64,000 nt of DNA from Schistocephalus solidus (GCA_017591395.1 WEDG01004125.1:62001-126000), one strand, 5' to 3'; counted from the first letter of the stretch, positions 36,401-49,111 are shown. Program-made: numbers and translations. The notes: generated by a model from the sequence alone, not told the origin.

Positions 36401-38150
36401 GGCCAGCATTGATGAACCGGTAGACTGCCTTCTTGGAAAATCAATCTTCCCAGTATTTACGATACTTTTGGTAAATTTAATTATCATATCCACATGCCAC
36501 ATAATAAATTGACCTTCTGAACATGAAAAAAACCAGACCAGACTCTTCTGGGTTCCAGAAAGTTGTCCAAACCTACGGGGGACCTCCATAACGTTGCACA
36601 GTGTAGATACACATTACTACCCTTAAACGTTGCACTGTGACTTGAAACGGCCTACTCTGCCCACTTGTTCTTCGTCGAAATTGAAACTCAGCTCCATTGT
36701 GAGTATGCCACTAACTATTGTTATTTATGGACGAAAATAAACCAATCGAGCAATGCGAATAATAAACGTTAAACTTTCAGCGTAAACAGAGCTTTCCCTG
36801 TGTCTGATTAGTAATTTGGAACTCGGTATATTAACTTTTCAAGTACATTACACAGTTCAACCAGATAACCCCGACTCTGTGCATTTTTGGACCACTCTGT
36901 GTCAGTACAGTCATATGGTCCACATGGTTACTCAGAGATTAAACGATTTTAACTCAACTGGAGACCTTGCACAATGCTATATTACTACCCTAGCCTCAAA
37001 ACCGAAACATGATATTTCCTTTCGATATAACAGATGTTGAGATTTTGTGTCACAATAACCGTTTACCACTGAAGAAAACGGTAACAATGGAAATTCGGCT
37101 GAAAAAACATAAAAAGCCACAGAGACATACGCTTCCATCAATTAAATAAATCAGAATCTCACCTACTGGATTTTCCAGTAGTGAATGTTTAAAAAAGTTA
37201 AGATGGAGACAGTAAAGTCTAAACAACCATCCGGAGAACCAATTCACTCCTTTGATGGGTAAAATTGTCAATCATTATTATAAAATCAGTCAGGAAATTC
37301 AAAACACGTCCTTTTTATAGTGAGGTCATGTTTTGCGGCATTAGAGTTACACATAAGGAACCAACAGCATAACAGCGTTTCTTCAAATCTATTCGAAACT
37401 CGTGCTTTACAAGACGACTTATGCTTATTGCATAACAAAATTTCATGTGTGTAACCTATTTGAAAGCTTCGCTTTTAGATCTGTGTCGTTCATAGGTCTT
37501 CTGTCCTTTAATGCAAATAAAGTGATTGATGATTGATGGAGGAGGATTGGCTAAGTTTGTAGGTTCTTCGTTTTACGCCAGTTTCTTTTGCCGACTGACA
37601 TGCCGGTCTGTTTCATAACGCACGCGTAGTCTTTCTGAAGTTGCACTGACAAGATCCACGCACAAATAACGCCGTGTTTATTGGATTGCGCAGAACAGAA
37701 TCACTCGCTTCACATACGTCGATTGATTGCAATGTAAAAAACCTGGCTGCCCGGGTTAAAAGTAAAAACCCTGACAAAAATAGAAGGGTATGAAGGCAGC
37801 TCACGCTCTAGCTACGGGAACTAAGTGAGTAAGGTTAAGAGTCATGAGTTTTATAGCATTGGGACTAAGGTATCCGTCCAGCCTACCGCCGCGCATGAAA
37901 TTCACCACGTCCGATAGAGTAATCTGAGTACCCAAGCGGGTTTTCCTAGGCAATCCGTCCAAAATGCACCAGAGTTTTATGTAAACTTAAAACTCACCCC
38001 GGCCGTCGTGGGTTCTAAATCCGCCGAGACAGACCAAGTGTCCACAGCTGGGTCAGATTAACTATTTAAAATCTGCTTGATTAGGATTATTGATATGACC
38101 GTCGCAACAGGAGCTAGGTACGTAGACCGTAATTAATAAAAGGTGGCATG
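33421..38150 (-). other. Long AT-rich intron stretch
   Basis: Mostly featureless intron with a SINE at about 34.1 kb. Candidate minus-strand frames at 33,649-33,969 and 36,377-36,589 have no family resemblance and no matching splice phases. A pol III B-box-like GGGTTCTAAATCC at 38,009-38,021 suggests another SINE remnant. Confidence 0.35.
34115..34205 (-). repeat. SINE fragment
   Basis: On the minus strand it has a B-box-like ATTCGAATCCAG and then the family body GAGGCCGATGACTACCTATG and CTCCCGAAAATGAAGGACTG. These correspond to TGGCTGATGATGGCTAATGA and GCCAGAAAA of the 20.3 kb copy. Diverged, but in the same order. Confidence 0.4.
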
Positions 38151-38159
38151 GTCCTAAAT

Positions 38160-38310
38160 GCCATGGAAATTTAGCTTAGGTAGAGGTTGAGGGTAAGGGT
38201 TAATAAAAGGGTTGAGTTTTTAGGTAAGGTTAGAGGTAAGGAGACGGTAAATATTAGGTGCAGGTTTATGATTTGAGGTATTTTTAAGAATAGGTTGACG
38301 TTGTTGTCTT
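38160..38310 (+). repeat. Degenerate telomere-like tract, G-rich on plus
   Basis: Repeated GAGGGTAAGGGTTAATAAAA, GGTTGAG and GGTAAGGTTAGAGGTAAGG words resemble eroded TTAGGG hexamers. It is the left arm of an inverted pair with 38,480-38,800. Confidence 0.4.
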
Positions 38311-38479
38311 GCCGGTTTCGATCGGGAATATTGACATTGGTAATGGGGCGCTCACCGATCGGTTACAGGACTCACTCGTCTCGTTGTGCCTTGGGACAAA
38401 CTCTCAAGCCCCGCCAGCAACCGTAAGGCAGCTAAGTATATAGGCAGAATAACATAGGCGGAAAACATAAACCCCAACG

Positions 38480-38800
38480 TTTTACCGTAGAGCCCTAACC
38501 GTAACCACAAAAAAACAAACCTTAACTGTAACCCATGTCTCGATTACGATCAAAAAACTCAAATGCTCACCCCTACCTCAAAGCTTAGTCATAAAAGCCT
38601 AGATCCAACCTTAAACCTCGAATCCTTTACCTGAAAACCTACACTCCAACCTTAACTCATGAACCTTTATTCCAGATATCCTTAAACAAACACATAATCC
38701 TGTAGGCCGAACCACAAAGCACAAAACTAACGCTCAGAAAAGTATCACAGCCATCAACTCTAAGCCTAAACTCATAACCCTTTCACGATATATAGCCAAT
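38480..38800 (-). repeat. Degenerate telomere-like tract, C-rich on plus
   Basis: Words such as GCCCTAACCGTAACCAC, CCTTAACTGTAACCC, CCAACCTTAAACCTCG and CCAACCTTAACTC run through 38,487-38,665 and thin out after that. This is the complement-strand orientation of the tract at 38,160-38,310, with about 170 bases of other sequence between them. Confidence 0.4.
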
Positions 38801-38999
38801 CAAACTGCTCTAAACCATATCTTACTAATTGAAATGAACAGGCAGTTCTTAAAAATGCACTACGGCTACACATCATGTCCTAGCCTAGATAAGGGTCAAA
38901 GTTAATACCATTCTTTCGTTTAATAATCATTTAATGACTGCATGTGTCCTACAGTGTCACTAATTGCACCAAAAATTAATTAAAACAGACAGCGCTTAC

Positions 39000-39604
39000 A
39001 GCCATTCCACCACCGTTACCACCACCACCACTGTGATGTGAGGCGGCGTCTGAGGGTTCGCGCCTAATGTTCTGCGCTTCCTCCGTCCCCGGCGGTCGTG
39101 GTGTTGGGGGTGTTGTGAAGTTCTGTCGGCCACACTGTCTACCTCGGGAAACTGCGGCATTTAATGAACGACTGGGCGATCCAGAGGCCTCACTCTCCAC
39201 ACAGGAGGCCCCATTGTTGGCGGGAGTTTTGGGTGACGAAGGTTCTTGGTTCTCAAGATTGGAGAGCTGGGGGAAGGAAAGGCGATTACAGTGTAGCGCC
39301 TGCGTCTGTGGAAGTCTATGGGTTTCATCGATGACAGCCGTCGTCTTGCTTCGCGAGTTGGCGCCCACGGGGTATGCGGGCACGCCGTCTGGCCAGTCGT
39401 TGCGACATACGTGACCTAGCATAGGATGCTGTAGACCGCTCATGTGGGCTTTGTGCATGCAGAGATGCATTTCGCAGTGCAGAGGAAGGGAGCGCTGGCA
39501 GGTGTGTGGATGCTGGTGGAAACACGAATGCGTGGCGTCATGCATGTGGGAAGGAACCTGGTTGTGCGAGGGGCAGAGTTTGGCGTGTCGATGAGCATCA
39601 GCCG
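39000..39604 (-). CDS. RIM/Piccolo-like gene: large His/Cys-rich and Pro/Ser/Gly linker exon
   Basis: A 605-nt exon open throughout (201 codons plus two leading bases). The acceptor is excellent (CGACTTTTTCTCTGCAG) and the donor is ATGGCT|GTAAGC. It enters in phase 1 and exits in phase 0, fitting C2 exon 1. Roughly the first 70 residues are extraordinarily rich in His and Cys (for example HSCFHQHPHTC and HCEMHLCMHKAHM). The middle is Ser/Asn/Pro-rich, with SSPKTPANN and TTPPTPRPPG. The end is a HHSGGGGNGGG run. No known domain; in RIM/Piccolo proteins the PDZ-C2A linker is disordered and variable. The His/Cys block could bind metal, or be low complexity with no fold. Splice evidence and coding bias support it as real. 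Confidence 0.6.
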
Positions 39605-42600
39605 CTGCAGAGAAAAAGTCGATATTTATACGCAGGATATGGCCCTCAGTAAGTTCGCTGGGCCCTTGTTTAAATTAACTAGTGCTCCACCTGTACACAC
39701 AGGAGGTAGTGATAACTTGCGATTAAATTGGATGAAACATTTTGCAGCCTCGAGGTCACTCTCGTTTCCACTTTGTTCAAGTGGCAAGGGCAAGGGAATA
39801 CGACCGGAGACTTAGACTTGTCGTCCTGTGGCACAGCTCTGTTGTTGTTTGAGCAAGCCGTCGTATTGGTTACGTTCGTCAAGCTACATGGAGGCCAGTT
39901 TTGACACGGGTTGGACGGCAGCTTATGACCAATGTCAGCCCGGGTACATATTGAGTAGTTGCATGTGGTAATATAATTATCTGGACTGGTCAGGTGTTGC
40001 AGTAGGCAGTTGCTAGGCCGCTGCCTGCCCGTCATAAGTATCGGTTCCCGCGTTCATAACAGGTGCCGGCACGTGAGGGGATAATGACACCCAGACGACA
40101 TGTTAACTGACGTAATTTCGTAACTTATGGGGATTCTTGGGCCAGTTGGCTTGCTGACGACTGCTTAAGGAACAGTGGTCGTCCGCGCGGCTACCAACGT
40201 TACCTAGACAAGTTCTGATCACCGGATATGGAGTGGAGAGGTCAGTGCTCTTGTTACTCAGCTGAATACCAGAAACCCATGCATTGACCTAGAAACTAAA
40301 TCCTATAAATACTAAGGCACCTGTCAAATCTTCTATCCTTATCTGACTTTGCCTCTGAGGATGGATGCGAGTGAGAATCTGAAACGTGCGGTTAATACCA
40401 CTCTTGTTCAGGCGATAGTGGTTCCTTCTTCACAGAGTCCTTAATGCAATAATTTGAAGAGAAAACGTAAAAATATTTTAACCAGCAAAAGATGCAGCCA
40501 AGAGAACATATCCCTTAAAGAGGAAAGTTGGCCATTGATTACCGACTTCAGTGCAGGCATAAGATATGCACATATACTGAGAAAATCATCTGTCAGCAGC
40601 TCGCACAAATGCATGAGCATCAGTAGCTGTAAAGGGTTAACACAGAGTCAGCGATATCAACGTGTGCTTCGCATACGGGGCGCATCTTCACCTTCTGCGC
40701 CATTGACATTGCGAAACAAGAAGAGAATCACACGTCAAGGCAAATAAAAAAATTGAACGTTTACCGACTGCTCATTTAATATCCACATTTATTCGTTTGC
40801 CTCCTGCCTGTTTTTCACGACAGTAGACTGTTGCTTCCTCGAGCAATCGGACTGCCAATAATCTGCACAGTTAACGATAGTGGGGGTAAAACAAGTCAAA
40901 GTGAGATGCAGGCCGATGCAGCGCCAAAACCGGTAATGGCAGGCTACGCATCAGGCAAAAACCGGCATATTAGCAGCGCTGTATTCGTTGTTTTCAAATC
41001 ACTGAAGCTGCGTAGACGTAGCTACTCTTCGAAATGTCAGAACCCAAAAAGCTCTGCCAGTGAACGAAACTTCTTCTTTAGACATGCAACCTGAGAATCA
41101 CATTTTGCGTACAAATAACGTTCAAGGAGATGTATGCCTAAATGTTATTAAGCCGCTGAGTCATGACCTTGTGTAACAAAGGTCTAGATTAAAGCTTACT
41201 ACATAAATAAACTGGGATTAGCAAATAACCTGGTCATTTTTGCGTGCAATGAACTTTCCAGTTTTAGGATTGCCGATGTAACTTGGCTTATATCAGAGAG
41301 GTCAAAATATCTTTAGATCAATGCTCGCAAAAATGGGCAATTACCGACGGAAAACTGCTTAAAGGTCCTTGTTTAGCAAAACTTTGCCTGGCACCATTAC
41401 GAAAACTTTCGTTTTTATATGGTACGGTTAAATTAAAATGTATTAAGAAAACATTGCAAATCAACCAACAAGGCCTAGCTAACCGTAGTGCCAGCTTCCA
41501 TCAACCGCTGAGATCTGATCTGCCCTCATGGTGTTTTACACATAACGTCTCTCTAATGGCACAATGATGCCTATAGGCTGGAATACAGACGCCAACTTCT
41601 TATCCCTAAACAGCAGCCAGGTTTTGTTATACCGACAGCAGTGCTAAAATAAAATTTAGCAGGTAAACTATATCTTCTTGGTTGGTTACGTTTAAATTTA
41701 AGCATGAAAGTCCTTAACGTATATCACCAAAAAAAATCTGGTATATCACCAAATCTGGTATATCACCAAAAAAAATCTGGTATGAATGCACTACTTAAAC
41801 GGCAATAATTCACAATAAAAGATGCTACTAGTTCTGCTTAGTTTGCAAACGCCAACAGGGGGAGTTAAAACAACAACCCGAAGTCAACCAACGGGGGCAT
41901 GCTTTCCCCGATACGAAAGAATCATCCTAAAAAGCCTCAGCTATGCTCTTAGCGAATACTACTGCAAATTTCTGTTGTCGGGTGGATCGAACCGTATCAG
42001 CATCACGCGATAGGGAGCGCTTGAAACGCACTTTCGGCCTGTTATCCAGCGCGCATGAACGACTCGCGTACACTTTTGCAGTTTGCACAGAGCAAGCCAA
42101 ATTTCACTGGGTAGATTTAATCGGTGCAGTTGCTAAGGGACACTACTTACACGCACGTATTTTTTTAAGTGAAACACCTGTAAGGAACTCCTTTAAGAGT
42201 CAATATTATGCGCAAGATATTTCAGCTAGTATCTGTACTCTAAACATCGGCCATATTCAATTAAGACATTTAAAGCATGCCTAGCTAGAAACGAAAATGT
42301 TCGTTCACAGAATCGCTGCAGTTCATTTGAAACCTTTCCGCATTTGAAGGAAAAATTGATCATAAGACCCAAGAGATTTAACATTTAAATCTCAGGAGAG
42401 TGGTCGTTAGACCGAACAGTGTGGTTGGTTTGATAGCAGTGAGAATGAAAGTTTAATTACCTGCAGCACAGATGGACACTCTACGGGTATTTTGGTAAAC
42501 AGAGCCCCTAACGTTTTCCAGACAGTTACGTTTTTGCCTTTCCACAGGTGGTAATGGTGCTATCAATGAATGACGAATTTTTATACAAAAAAAAGACTTC

Positions 42601-43088
42601 ATAAATACGTCTTAAGCCTAATTATAAACTTCATCTGTGATTAATTGCGTAAAACATTAGGTAAATATTTACGGCTTTAGCTGACAATGCAGATTAAAAG
42701 CCAAGGATTTCAAAGTGGTTACTCAGAAGAGATGGTGTCTACCTTGAAGCTTCAAAAAGACAAAAATGCGACATTGCTCATTGTGTTTGAGGAAGACACG
42801 CACATAAGCAAGGAATTCGGTAGTATCATGGTCAAAAATGAAAGTAAGTTCCCTTAAAAATCTAGGGCCATATACGGTAACAAAAAAGTGGACTCGATTT
42901 CAACTTTTCCAGCAAACATTTTCTTTGAAAAAAACAAACATACGCTATAACGAAAAAAGAGCGAACTGCCAACCCATTTCCAAATATATTTTCGTAGGTT
43001 ATCCTGGGCTGTCGTTCACTTCCTAAAATGCGTTATCATTTCAAGCTCGCTAGCGTGAACGAAAGACGCCGGTGGCAGACAAAACTAC
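39605..43088 (-). other. Intron of the PDZ/C2 gene
   Basis: AT-rich intron. It holds a hammerhead-core-like motif (40,355-40,386) and a short minisatellite (41,720-41,780). Plus-strand frames of 87-115 codons (40,454-42,284) have no family resemblance. Confidence 0.35.
41720..41780. repeat. Three-unit minisatellite
   Basis: Tandem units of 22, 17 and 22 bases, each TATATCACC, then A residues, then TCTGG. The middle unit lacks five A residues. Confidence 0.85.
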
Positions 43089-43227
43089 CCGAGAACTTGG
43101 CATCCAGAGCGCCGGCAAGACCTCCGTAAAGTTTCACCGCAGCCCCCCATCGCGCATGCAGCCTTCTGCTATGGTGTTTTCCAGCAGCGATATCCGCCGC
43201 CGATTGGCAAGATAAAATGTCGGAATT
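43089..43227 (-). CDS. Tentative exon of the PDZ/C2 gene linker
   Basis: A GC-rich open stretch (46 codons plus one base) on the minus strand, starting after TTGGCAG and ending at TTCTCGG|GTAGTT. It contains ADIAAGKHHSRRLHARWGAA and VKLYGGLAGALDAKFS. It was chosen because phase 0 in and phase 1 out exactly fill the gap between the exon at 49,112-49,187 and the exon at 39,000-39,604. The acceptor is weak; a better one (ACTGCCTCTCAG, 16 bases upstream) would enter in phase 1. No domain is recognised. It could equally be chance open sequence. Confidence 0.3.
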
Positions 43228-46085
43228 CTGCCAACTTCTCAGTGTCACTGAGAGGCAGTTTTCATGAGTGTCCAACAATTCGGACTAAAACACTGACTAG
43301 CCCTTTTAATTGAAAAATTTATGTTTTTGTTTTTGGCGTTCGTTTTTGCATCAACCAACATTTTCTGAGGCTTGTGATCACTGCCTATACTCTGATTGTT
43401 CCTCCATTACTCAAATGTGGTCCAGAATTGAACGAGAGAAATGCAGCAGGGAGGAAAAATTATTAAACGGAGGAATTATAATTTTCTTAAAAAACGTATA
43501 CCGACAGAGACGCTGGAAAAATGCGAAAAACGTACCACAAGGACTTTTATGGGGGCAGGCGTGAAGAGGATACTCCTGAGGATATCGACGCACAAAGGAG
43601 GATTCGGAGGGTGTGGGGTTACTAAAGCCGAAGGATTAAAGTATTTAAAAAAGTGAAACTTCAAATAATAGCGAAAAAAGAAAATTTGGGTTTAAATTTG
43701 GCTATCTGTTACTAACCACCTTAAATGACGAGATGGCGGTCAAACTTCAGCTTTAGAAATATTCCGTAAAAGGTAGAACAACTCTAAGAACTGAAGGTGC
43801 TTTCGGGAGTTGGAAACGACCTGCTGCGGATCTTTATCAAGTGCAGCTTAATAAAGCAATATAGTTAATGTTGCCTTTGAGCTTCATGGCTGCCGCTGTC
43901 AATTGGGAGATCAGCTTAACTTTGCCCCGCAATCTCATGCTAATCACACACTCAAATCCAAAGCAAATATGACTTGAGAGTCAAGAAGGAGTGCCCAGTG
44001 GCTTTGCAAAAAGTGGGCAGGCTAGGCTACGGATAAGGGATGGCATTCGTTAGATATCATCGCAAAACAAAATCTACTCCATCCTCTATAATATGGGCCA
44101 GTATGTGATTATTATTAAGCTCTTTAAAATGAAGGTTTTATCCTTCGTTTGTGGAAAGCAGCCAAATAGCCGCTTTGTTTGGCCTGCTGAATAACTGCAA
44201 AGGGCACGTGACCTTGGTCGGAGCGACAAAAGTTTTAAAAAAATACATAAAACAAGATTTCCTACCTCACGACTTGTGAAACGCAATTTCGCAATGTGTT
44301 TTCAATTCGAAACATTTCTTAAGAAATGTTGAACAATTAATTATTACGTAGTTTAATCCCAAATATATCAGTCATGTTAGGATGGCGGTTTTTGAATGAA
44401 TTTCTGTTCAAATGACTGGAATTTTTCTCAATTAGTTGTGATGCCCTCATAAATTTAAGCATATTGGATATAGAAAAAGGGCTATAACGTATTTTTAAAA
44501 GACGCATTTGTTAGCATTGAATCTCTTCTTCAAACTTCATGTTTAAAAACCATATTTGTCCGTTTACAATGTTTCTTATTATGTGATTCTTGAAGACCGT
44601 AGACATCAATTCATAATGGAGCGTATCTGTTCAATTATTGGTGCTGCTTCTAAGGCATACAAAGTTGTATATCTTTTAATGCGAAATGTGTGAGCACACT
44701 GTGACGCCTTCATATACATATCAAGAAATGCATATATTTTGTAGTTTTGGACGCTCAAAGACGCGATAACGGAAGGTTGGCATTAAAAGTTATTCAATAA
44801 TATAAATAGAGATATATAAAACGGAATGGTTTCTTTTTTCAGCGTAGCATAAAAAGAAGACATACGTTACAACAAAATGTTTAGGAGAACGTATATTATA
44901 ATGCCTTCTTAAATATATTCAAATATATATAGACATTGAAGGTCAAAAGCAAAAACGCTTACTGCATAAACAGCCATTTTTTACCGAATATATTCTTTGC
45001 AAGTGGTCAGAAAAAGCTCATTTAAAAGCCGAAATATTTACATCAATATCGTGGGATTATTGAAGCGTTGAGTCTCGGAAATTGGGACTGTATTTCTGCA
45101 TCGTGCACGTTTGTGCTTGAGTTTTTTGCTGAGGCTAAACTCAATTAATTTAGACCACCAGATGAGTCATCGAAAGTTCGGGCTATGTTTTCTTCGCAGT
45201 TAGCTGCGCAGCACTTTGTATGCTGGCGTCTGTTGTCATCAGAGTACAAGATTCCTTCAACTACCGCTATAGAGTGTTCCTGCGAGAATGTCTGCGCAAT
45301 ATCAAGGCCGAAGACAAAGCCACCCTTCCTCCATGAACAAGCTAACTGGGTATGATTTAGTACCACATTGTTTTAGCAGGCTGCCTACTAGGCTTAGATG
45401 AGCAACCGGAATGAAGGTTCCTTAGATGGCTAAATGAATTTAAACAACACGTCACCTCACATAAAGTTGTCCGGATTAGTTTCTATTTTTTTAACAAATA
45501 GCTAGCACACTTTGAGTTACCCTTGGAATCTAATATTCTAGTACTGATTTTGCTGGTGTTCTACCAGCCTGAAGTCGTACACGAGGAAAAATGTGAAATA
45601 TTATTTTATTTTATATTAGTTGAACTGTAGGTTGGCAAACAACAATTTGGCTCGTTTAACTTTCGAGGGAGTAACTGCGCGAACTTGCAGAACATCCCTC
45701 CGAAAAACCTTTTCAGGCTTTTTACGAGAGTTAAGATGCATATTGGAGCTGAAATATCTCAGTTACTGCAGAAAAGCTGTGTAATATTTTTTACCTGCCA
45801 ATAGGCAGTGAGCTGCATACAAGTAACTAATAAGCGGCTGAGTTTTGCCTAAATGGGTAAAATGAATTACTTAATTATCTAGCATAGAGACAGCAGAGCA
45901 CAGAGCTAGTACCTGCACTGCCTCTATGGAAAATAATTAAGTACTTCCACACGTATATATCAACTCTGAAATTGACGTTCTTCTGACTGCAGCAATCTAA
46001 ACCGATGCTGTCTACGTGGGAGCGGCTTACCTAAACTGCACCCGCGTCAATTTATAGTGGAATGTATTCACACTGCTCCTACTGT
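43228..46085 (-). other. Intron of the PDZ/C2 gene
   Basis: AT-rich intron, no supported feature. A 73-codon minus-strand frame at 45,145-45,366 looks somewhat protein-like but has no fitting splice sites. Confidence 0.35.
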
Positions 46086-46640
46086 ACTACGATATTTCGA
46101 CCGTCTATTTCGATGAGGTCCAACGTATGCTCCACACAAGGTGGTGCAGGGACGGTGACTTGCGCGTGAATTAGTTTTAAGTTAAAGTAGCCTTGCGCTG
46201 CAGCTACAGCACTCTCTCCTCCTCCCCCACCTGAGCCCGGTGTCAAGACAGAGTCAAGAAGACCGGAGATGAGAGAGGTCGCAGGTGGCTGGCGCGGCCG
46301 GAGCCGCCCCTGAGTGTACCACCACACCTGACTCGGATTCCACGGAGTGGGAGTGCCATAAAGGCCACATTAAGAAGGAGCCATTGCAGCCTGACTCTCA
46401 GTCCGCCGGTCAGCCACTCCACACAAAACACACATTGGGCTGACCACGCGTTCCGAGTTATCCCGTCAGTTGGCAACCTTCCAAGCCACGGCTTTTAGCA
46501 CATCGTGATAGTTTCAAGCGCGTCAGATTGTATATAGTGAGGAAAATGCGCTGAGCTGTCGACCTCACTCTCCCCCACCCCCAAAATCAGACCACCATCC
46601 ATGCCAGTCTGTTGTCTGACGTGGGAGTGGGCGCAGTTAG
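46086..46640 (-). mobile_element. RTE-like LINE copy 3, 3' fragment
   Basis: The minus strand matches the 3' UTR of copies 1 and 2 over about 550 bases. It runs from a GTGGGAGTGGGCGCA-type block (complement at 46,619-46,635), through the GGGGGTGGGGGAGAGTGAGG and GCCGTGGCTTGGAAGG blocks, to GACGGTCGAAAT near 46,090. The element is so strongly truncated that no coding sequence remains. It lies in an intron, sense to the host gene. Confidence 0.75.
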
Positions 46641-46861
46641 CAGGAAAGACAGAGTCAGAAAGTTTGGAATTAGGTTCGGACACCACCGTTGTAGACACTC
46701 ATAGAGCGAACAGTAATGATGACGAAAATCATCCTGACGAAAACGAGGGAGATCGGAGTGGTCATTTTTGGTTTAGTCAGCGTACCCAACCATTCCTACT
46801 CAACTCAACGGTTGGCCAACAAAGACGAACCGTTGATGTTAACTTTCCGCAACAGAAAGGA

Positions 46862-47000
46862 GGATGTCCGCGGGGTTCAGTGGTTAATCCTCCGACTATT
46901 GAGTTCTCCATGAACAAAGTTCCCGAGTTCGAATATCCGGGTTATCCGAACCTGGCTGACGATATTTATGCGCAAAATATGACCATCTGAAATGCCATTC
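46862..47000 (+). repeat. tRNA-derived SINE copy
   Basis: A-box-like GGGGTTCAGTGGTTAATCC (46,873-46,891) and B-box CGAGTTCGAATATCC (46,924-46,938) at tRNA-like spacing, followed by an AACCTGGCTGACGATATTTATG body. Confidence 0.5.
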
Positions 47001-49111
47001 TCATTATGGGCATTCTTTCTGCGTATTTCATTAACTTATGGACTTTGCGAAGATAATGTCGTATGTTGGAGTGTTAAGAGTTGCGCGGTTAACGATGCTG
47101 TTTAACTGAAACCCACTACATTTGCATAGAACTTCAAAAATAGAAAGCAGACAATTTCCACCACTACAGGTTAAATTTGGTTTTGTACTCGAAAATCATA
47201 GGCCGAAAATGTGCTATGAAAAAAGGCATAGTATTCACCAAAATGTGTGCATAAATCATCAGGACATAACAGTGATGCCCAGCTGCAACGCCGAGCTTAA
47301 GAAAAAGGGTCTCCGCCTTTCGACCTGGTCGTATCCTGAAATTTTATTCCAGTCTGCCATTCAATAATAAAGTCTACTTTTGAGCATTACAGACAAAAAA
47401 ACGACCAGACAACCGCAAGCACAGGTATATCTACCCACAGGAAGCCCATATGATCCTCATTGCAATCTAGCTTTAGATGGATGGACGACCATGCAAATAT
47501 CGTATGTCAGTTTGACTGGAGTAAACATCCTCTCTTTTTTGTACATACGGCAGACATTTATTCAATGACCAGGCAACAGGTAATTAGCAGGAGCCTTGGA
47601 AGTACACCGTCTTCAGTTTGTTGCTAGTGAGCTTCAAGGTTTTTTGGTTGGTATATACCATCTCTAATCGTGGTTCATCTATAATTTCTAAACCAAATCA
47701 GAACTGCGTCCAGCTTCCGCAAATGTAACAACCCTAAAAAGTCATGTTAGTTTAAGATGCAACAGACGGTTCGCCAGCGTAGACGGCAATCAGGTCTCCC
47801 GCATACTGGACACAGCACAGTTTACTTGCGGATGATTTTTTTACAATGACGCAGCTTTCTAAGTCAAACGCGCCAGATAGTGAGGAAAAGGCGCTGATTT
47901 GCTGCAATGATGGCCTTTCAAGAGTTGGCCTCACTCTTTCCTCTTTCATGCGCCAGTTAACTGTTGGAGCCTGCCAAAATACTGCAATAAGATTGGGATC
48001 ATTGACCCGCGTGCCTGAAGCTCTACTGAATGTGAACACACGTACGTACGTCACTAATTATTGGCTAATGCCAATTTTAGTCAAACCTGGTACAATCCTT
48101 CTGCATGCCAGTAGGAGCCCGTTAATGGGCCAACGTTTTGCTACAATGCGCGCAGTAAGCTCATTAGAAGAACAATATCCTAAATTATTTGGTTTCACAG
48201 GTAACCAGCAATCACAAATTCAAACGCCTACCTGAATATGGCTTCATTTATTGAAAAAAACGTAGGCTAAATACTTTGGAAGTACTTGAAATACTTTCAG
48301 CTTGCTGGGCGTTATTAAGATATTAAAATACTATATTGCAAATTAAACAAGAGAATGAATACCAAGGAGCAAAACTTATGAAACGGGCCACTTTAGAGCC
48401 CACAAAACTGGCCTTTGAGATCTTAAGTCCTCATTAACAACCACCAGCAAAGAATGGAAGCACATTATCAAGTACAAAAGCATGCACCACTACCAACACA
48501 TCACCACCATCCTCACCATATCCACAATCCCCATCATCACCATCAACACGAAAAAGACAGCAATTTTCCAGTAAAAACTTTTCCACCAATTTTTTTAAAA
48601 CAGTGGCAGCCTAGGAGTGCGTGGAATGCTAAAGTTCTGCAATCCCACAAGACTTCTTTTTAGCTGTTAAATGGAATCCATATAGTGCAACAAAGGAGGG
48701 CATCCTGTCTAGTTTAATTTCTGAGGAAATTAATATGCGAACCTAAAGCATACCATTTTTAGGCTTGGTTTTAAAGTTGATAAGAATATTGGAGCCTAAA
48801 ACCATTCATTCCTTTCGAATGTTCACCATGTGCTCTGCCAGCTGTAACTTTCTCCCCAGAAAATATCTAAAGTTGGATATTTTAACGAATTCATCGTACC
48901 AGTTGCAACCGTAGCTTTTCTAAATCCCCCACCCATATGCAACCATGAACCATTTTTGAGGTTATGTGTAAGGATTTCACTGCTGCTGTGAATATGCACC
49001 ATTTCTTCCCTTCGATTTCAATTCCGACATGTTTTTCTTTAAAAAATAAAATTTTCTCAGAAATCCATACGCAATAAAGCATTTTAAAACTGGTTTGTGT
49101 TAAATTTTTAC
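47001..49111 (-). other. Intron of the PDZ/C2 gene
   Basis: No exon with matching phases found. The 129-codon plus frame at 47,846-48,235 and the 100-codon minus frame opposite it lie in GC-richer sequence that may be an unnamed repeat. A CAT/CAC-rich tract lies at 48,490-48,560. Confidence 0.35.

Noticed and set aside
38976..39545. The 189-codon frame as an intronless gene starting at an internal ATG
   Set aside because: The frame is open upstream of that ATG to a strong acceptor at 39,604, and a donor at 39,000 gives the phase needed by the C2 exon, so it is read as an exon.
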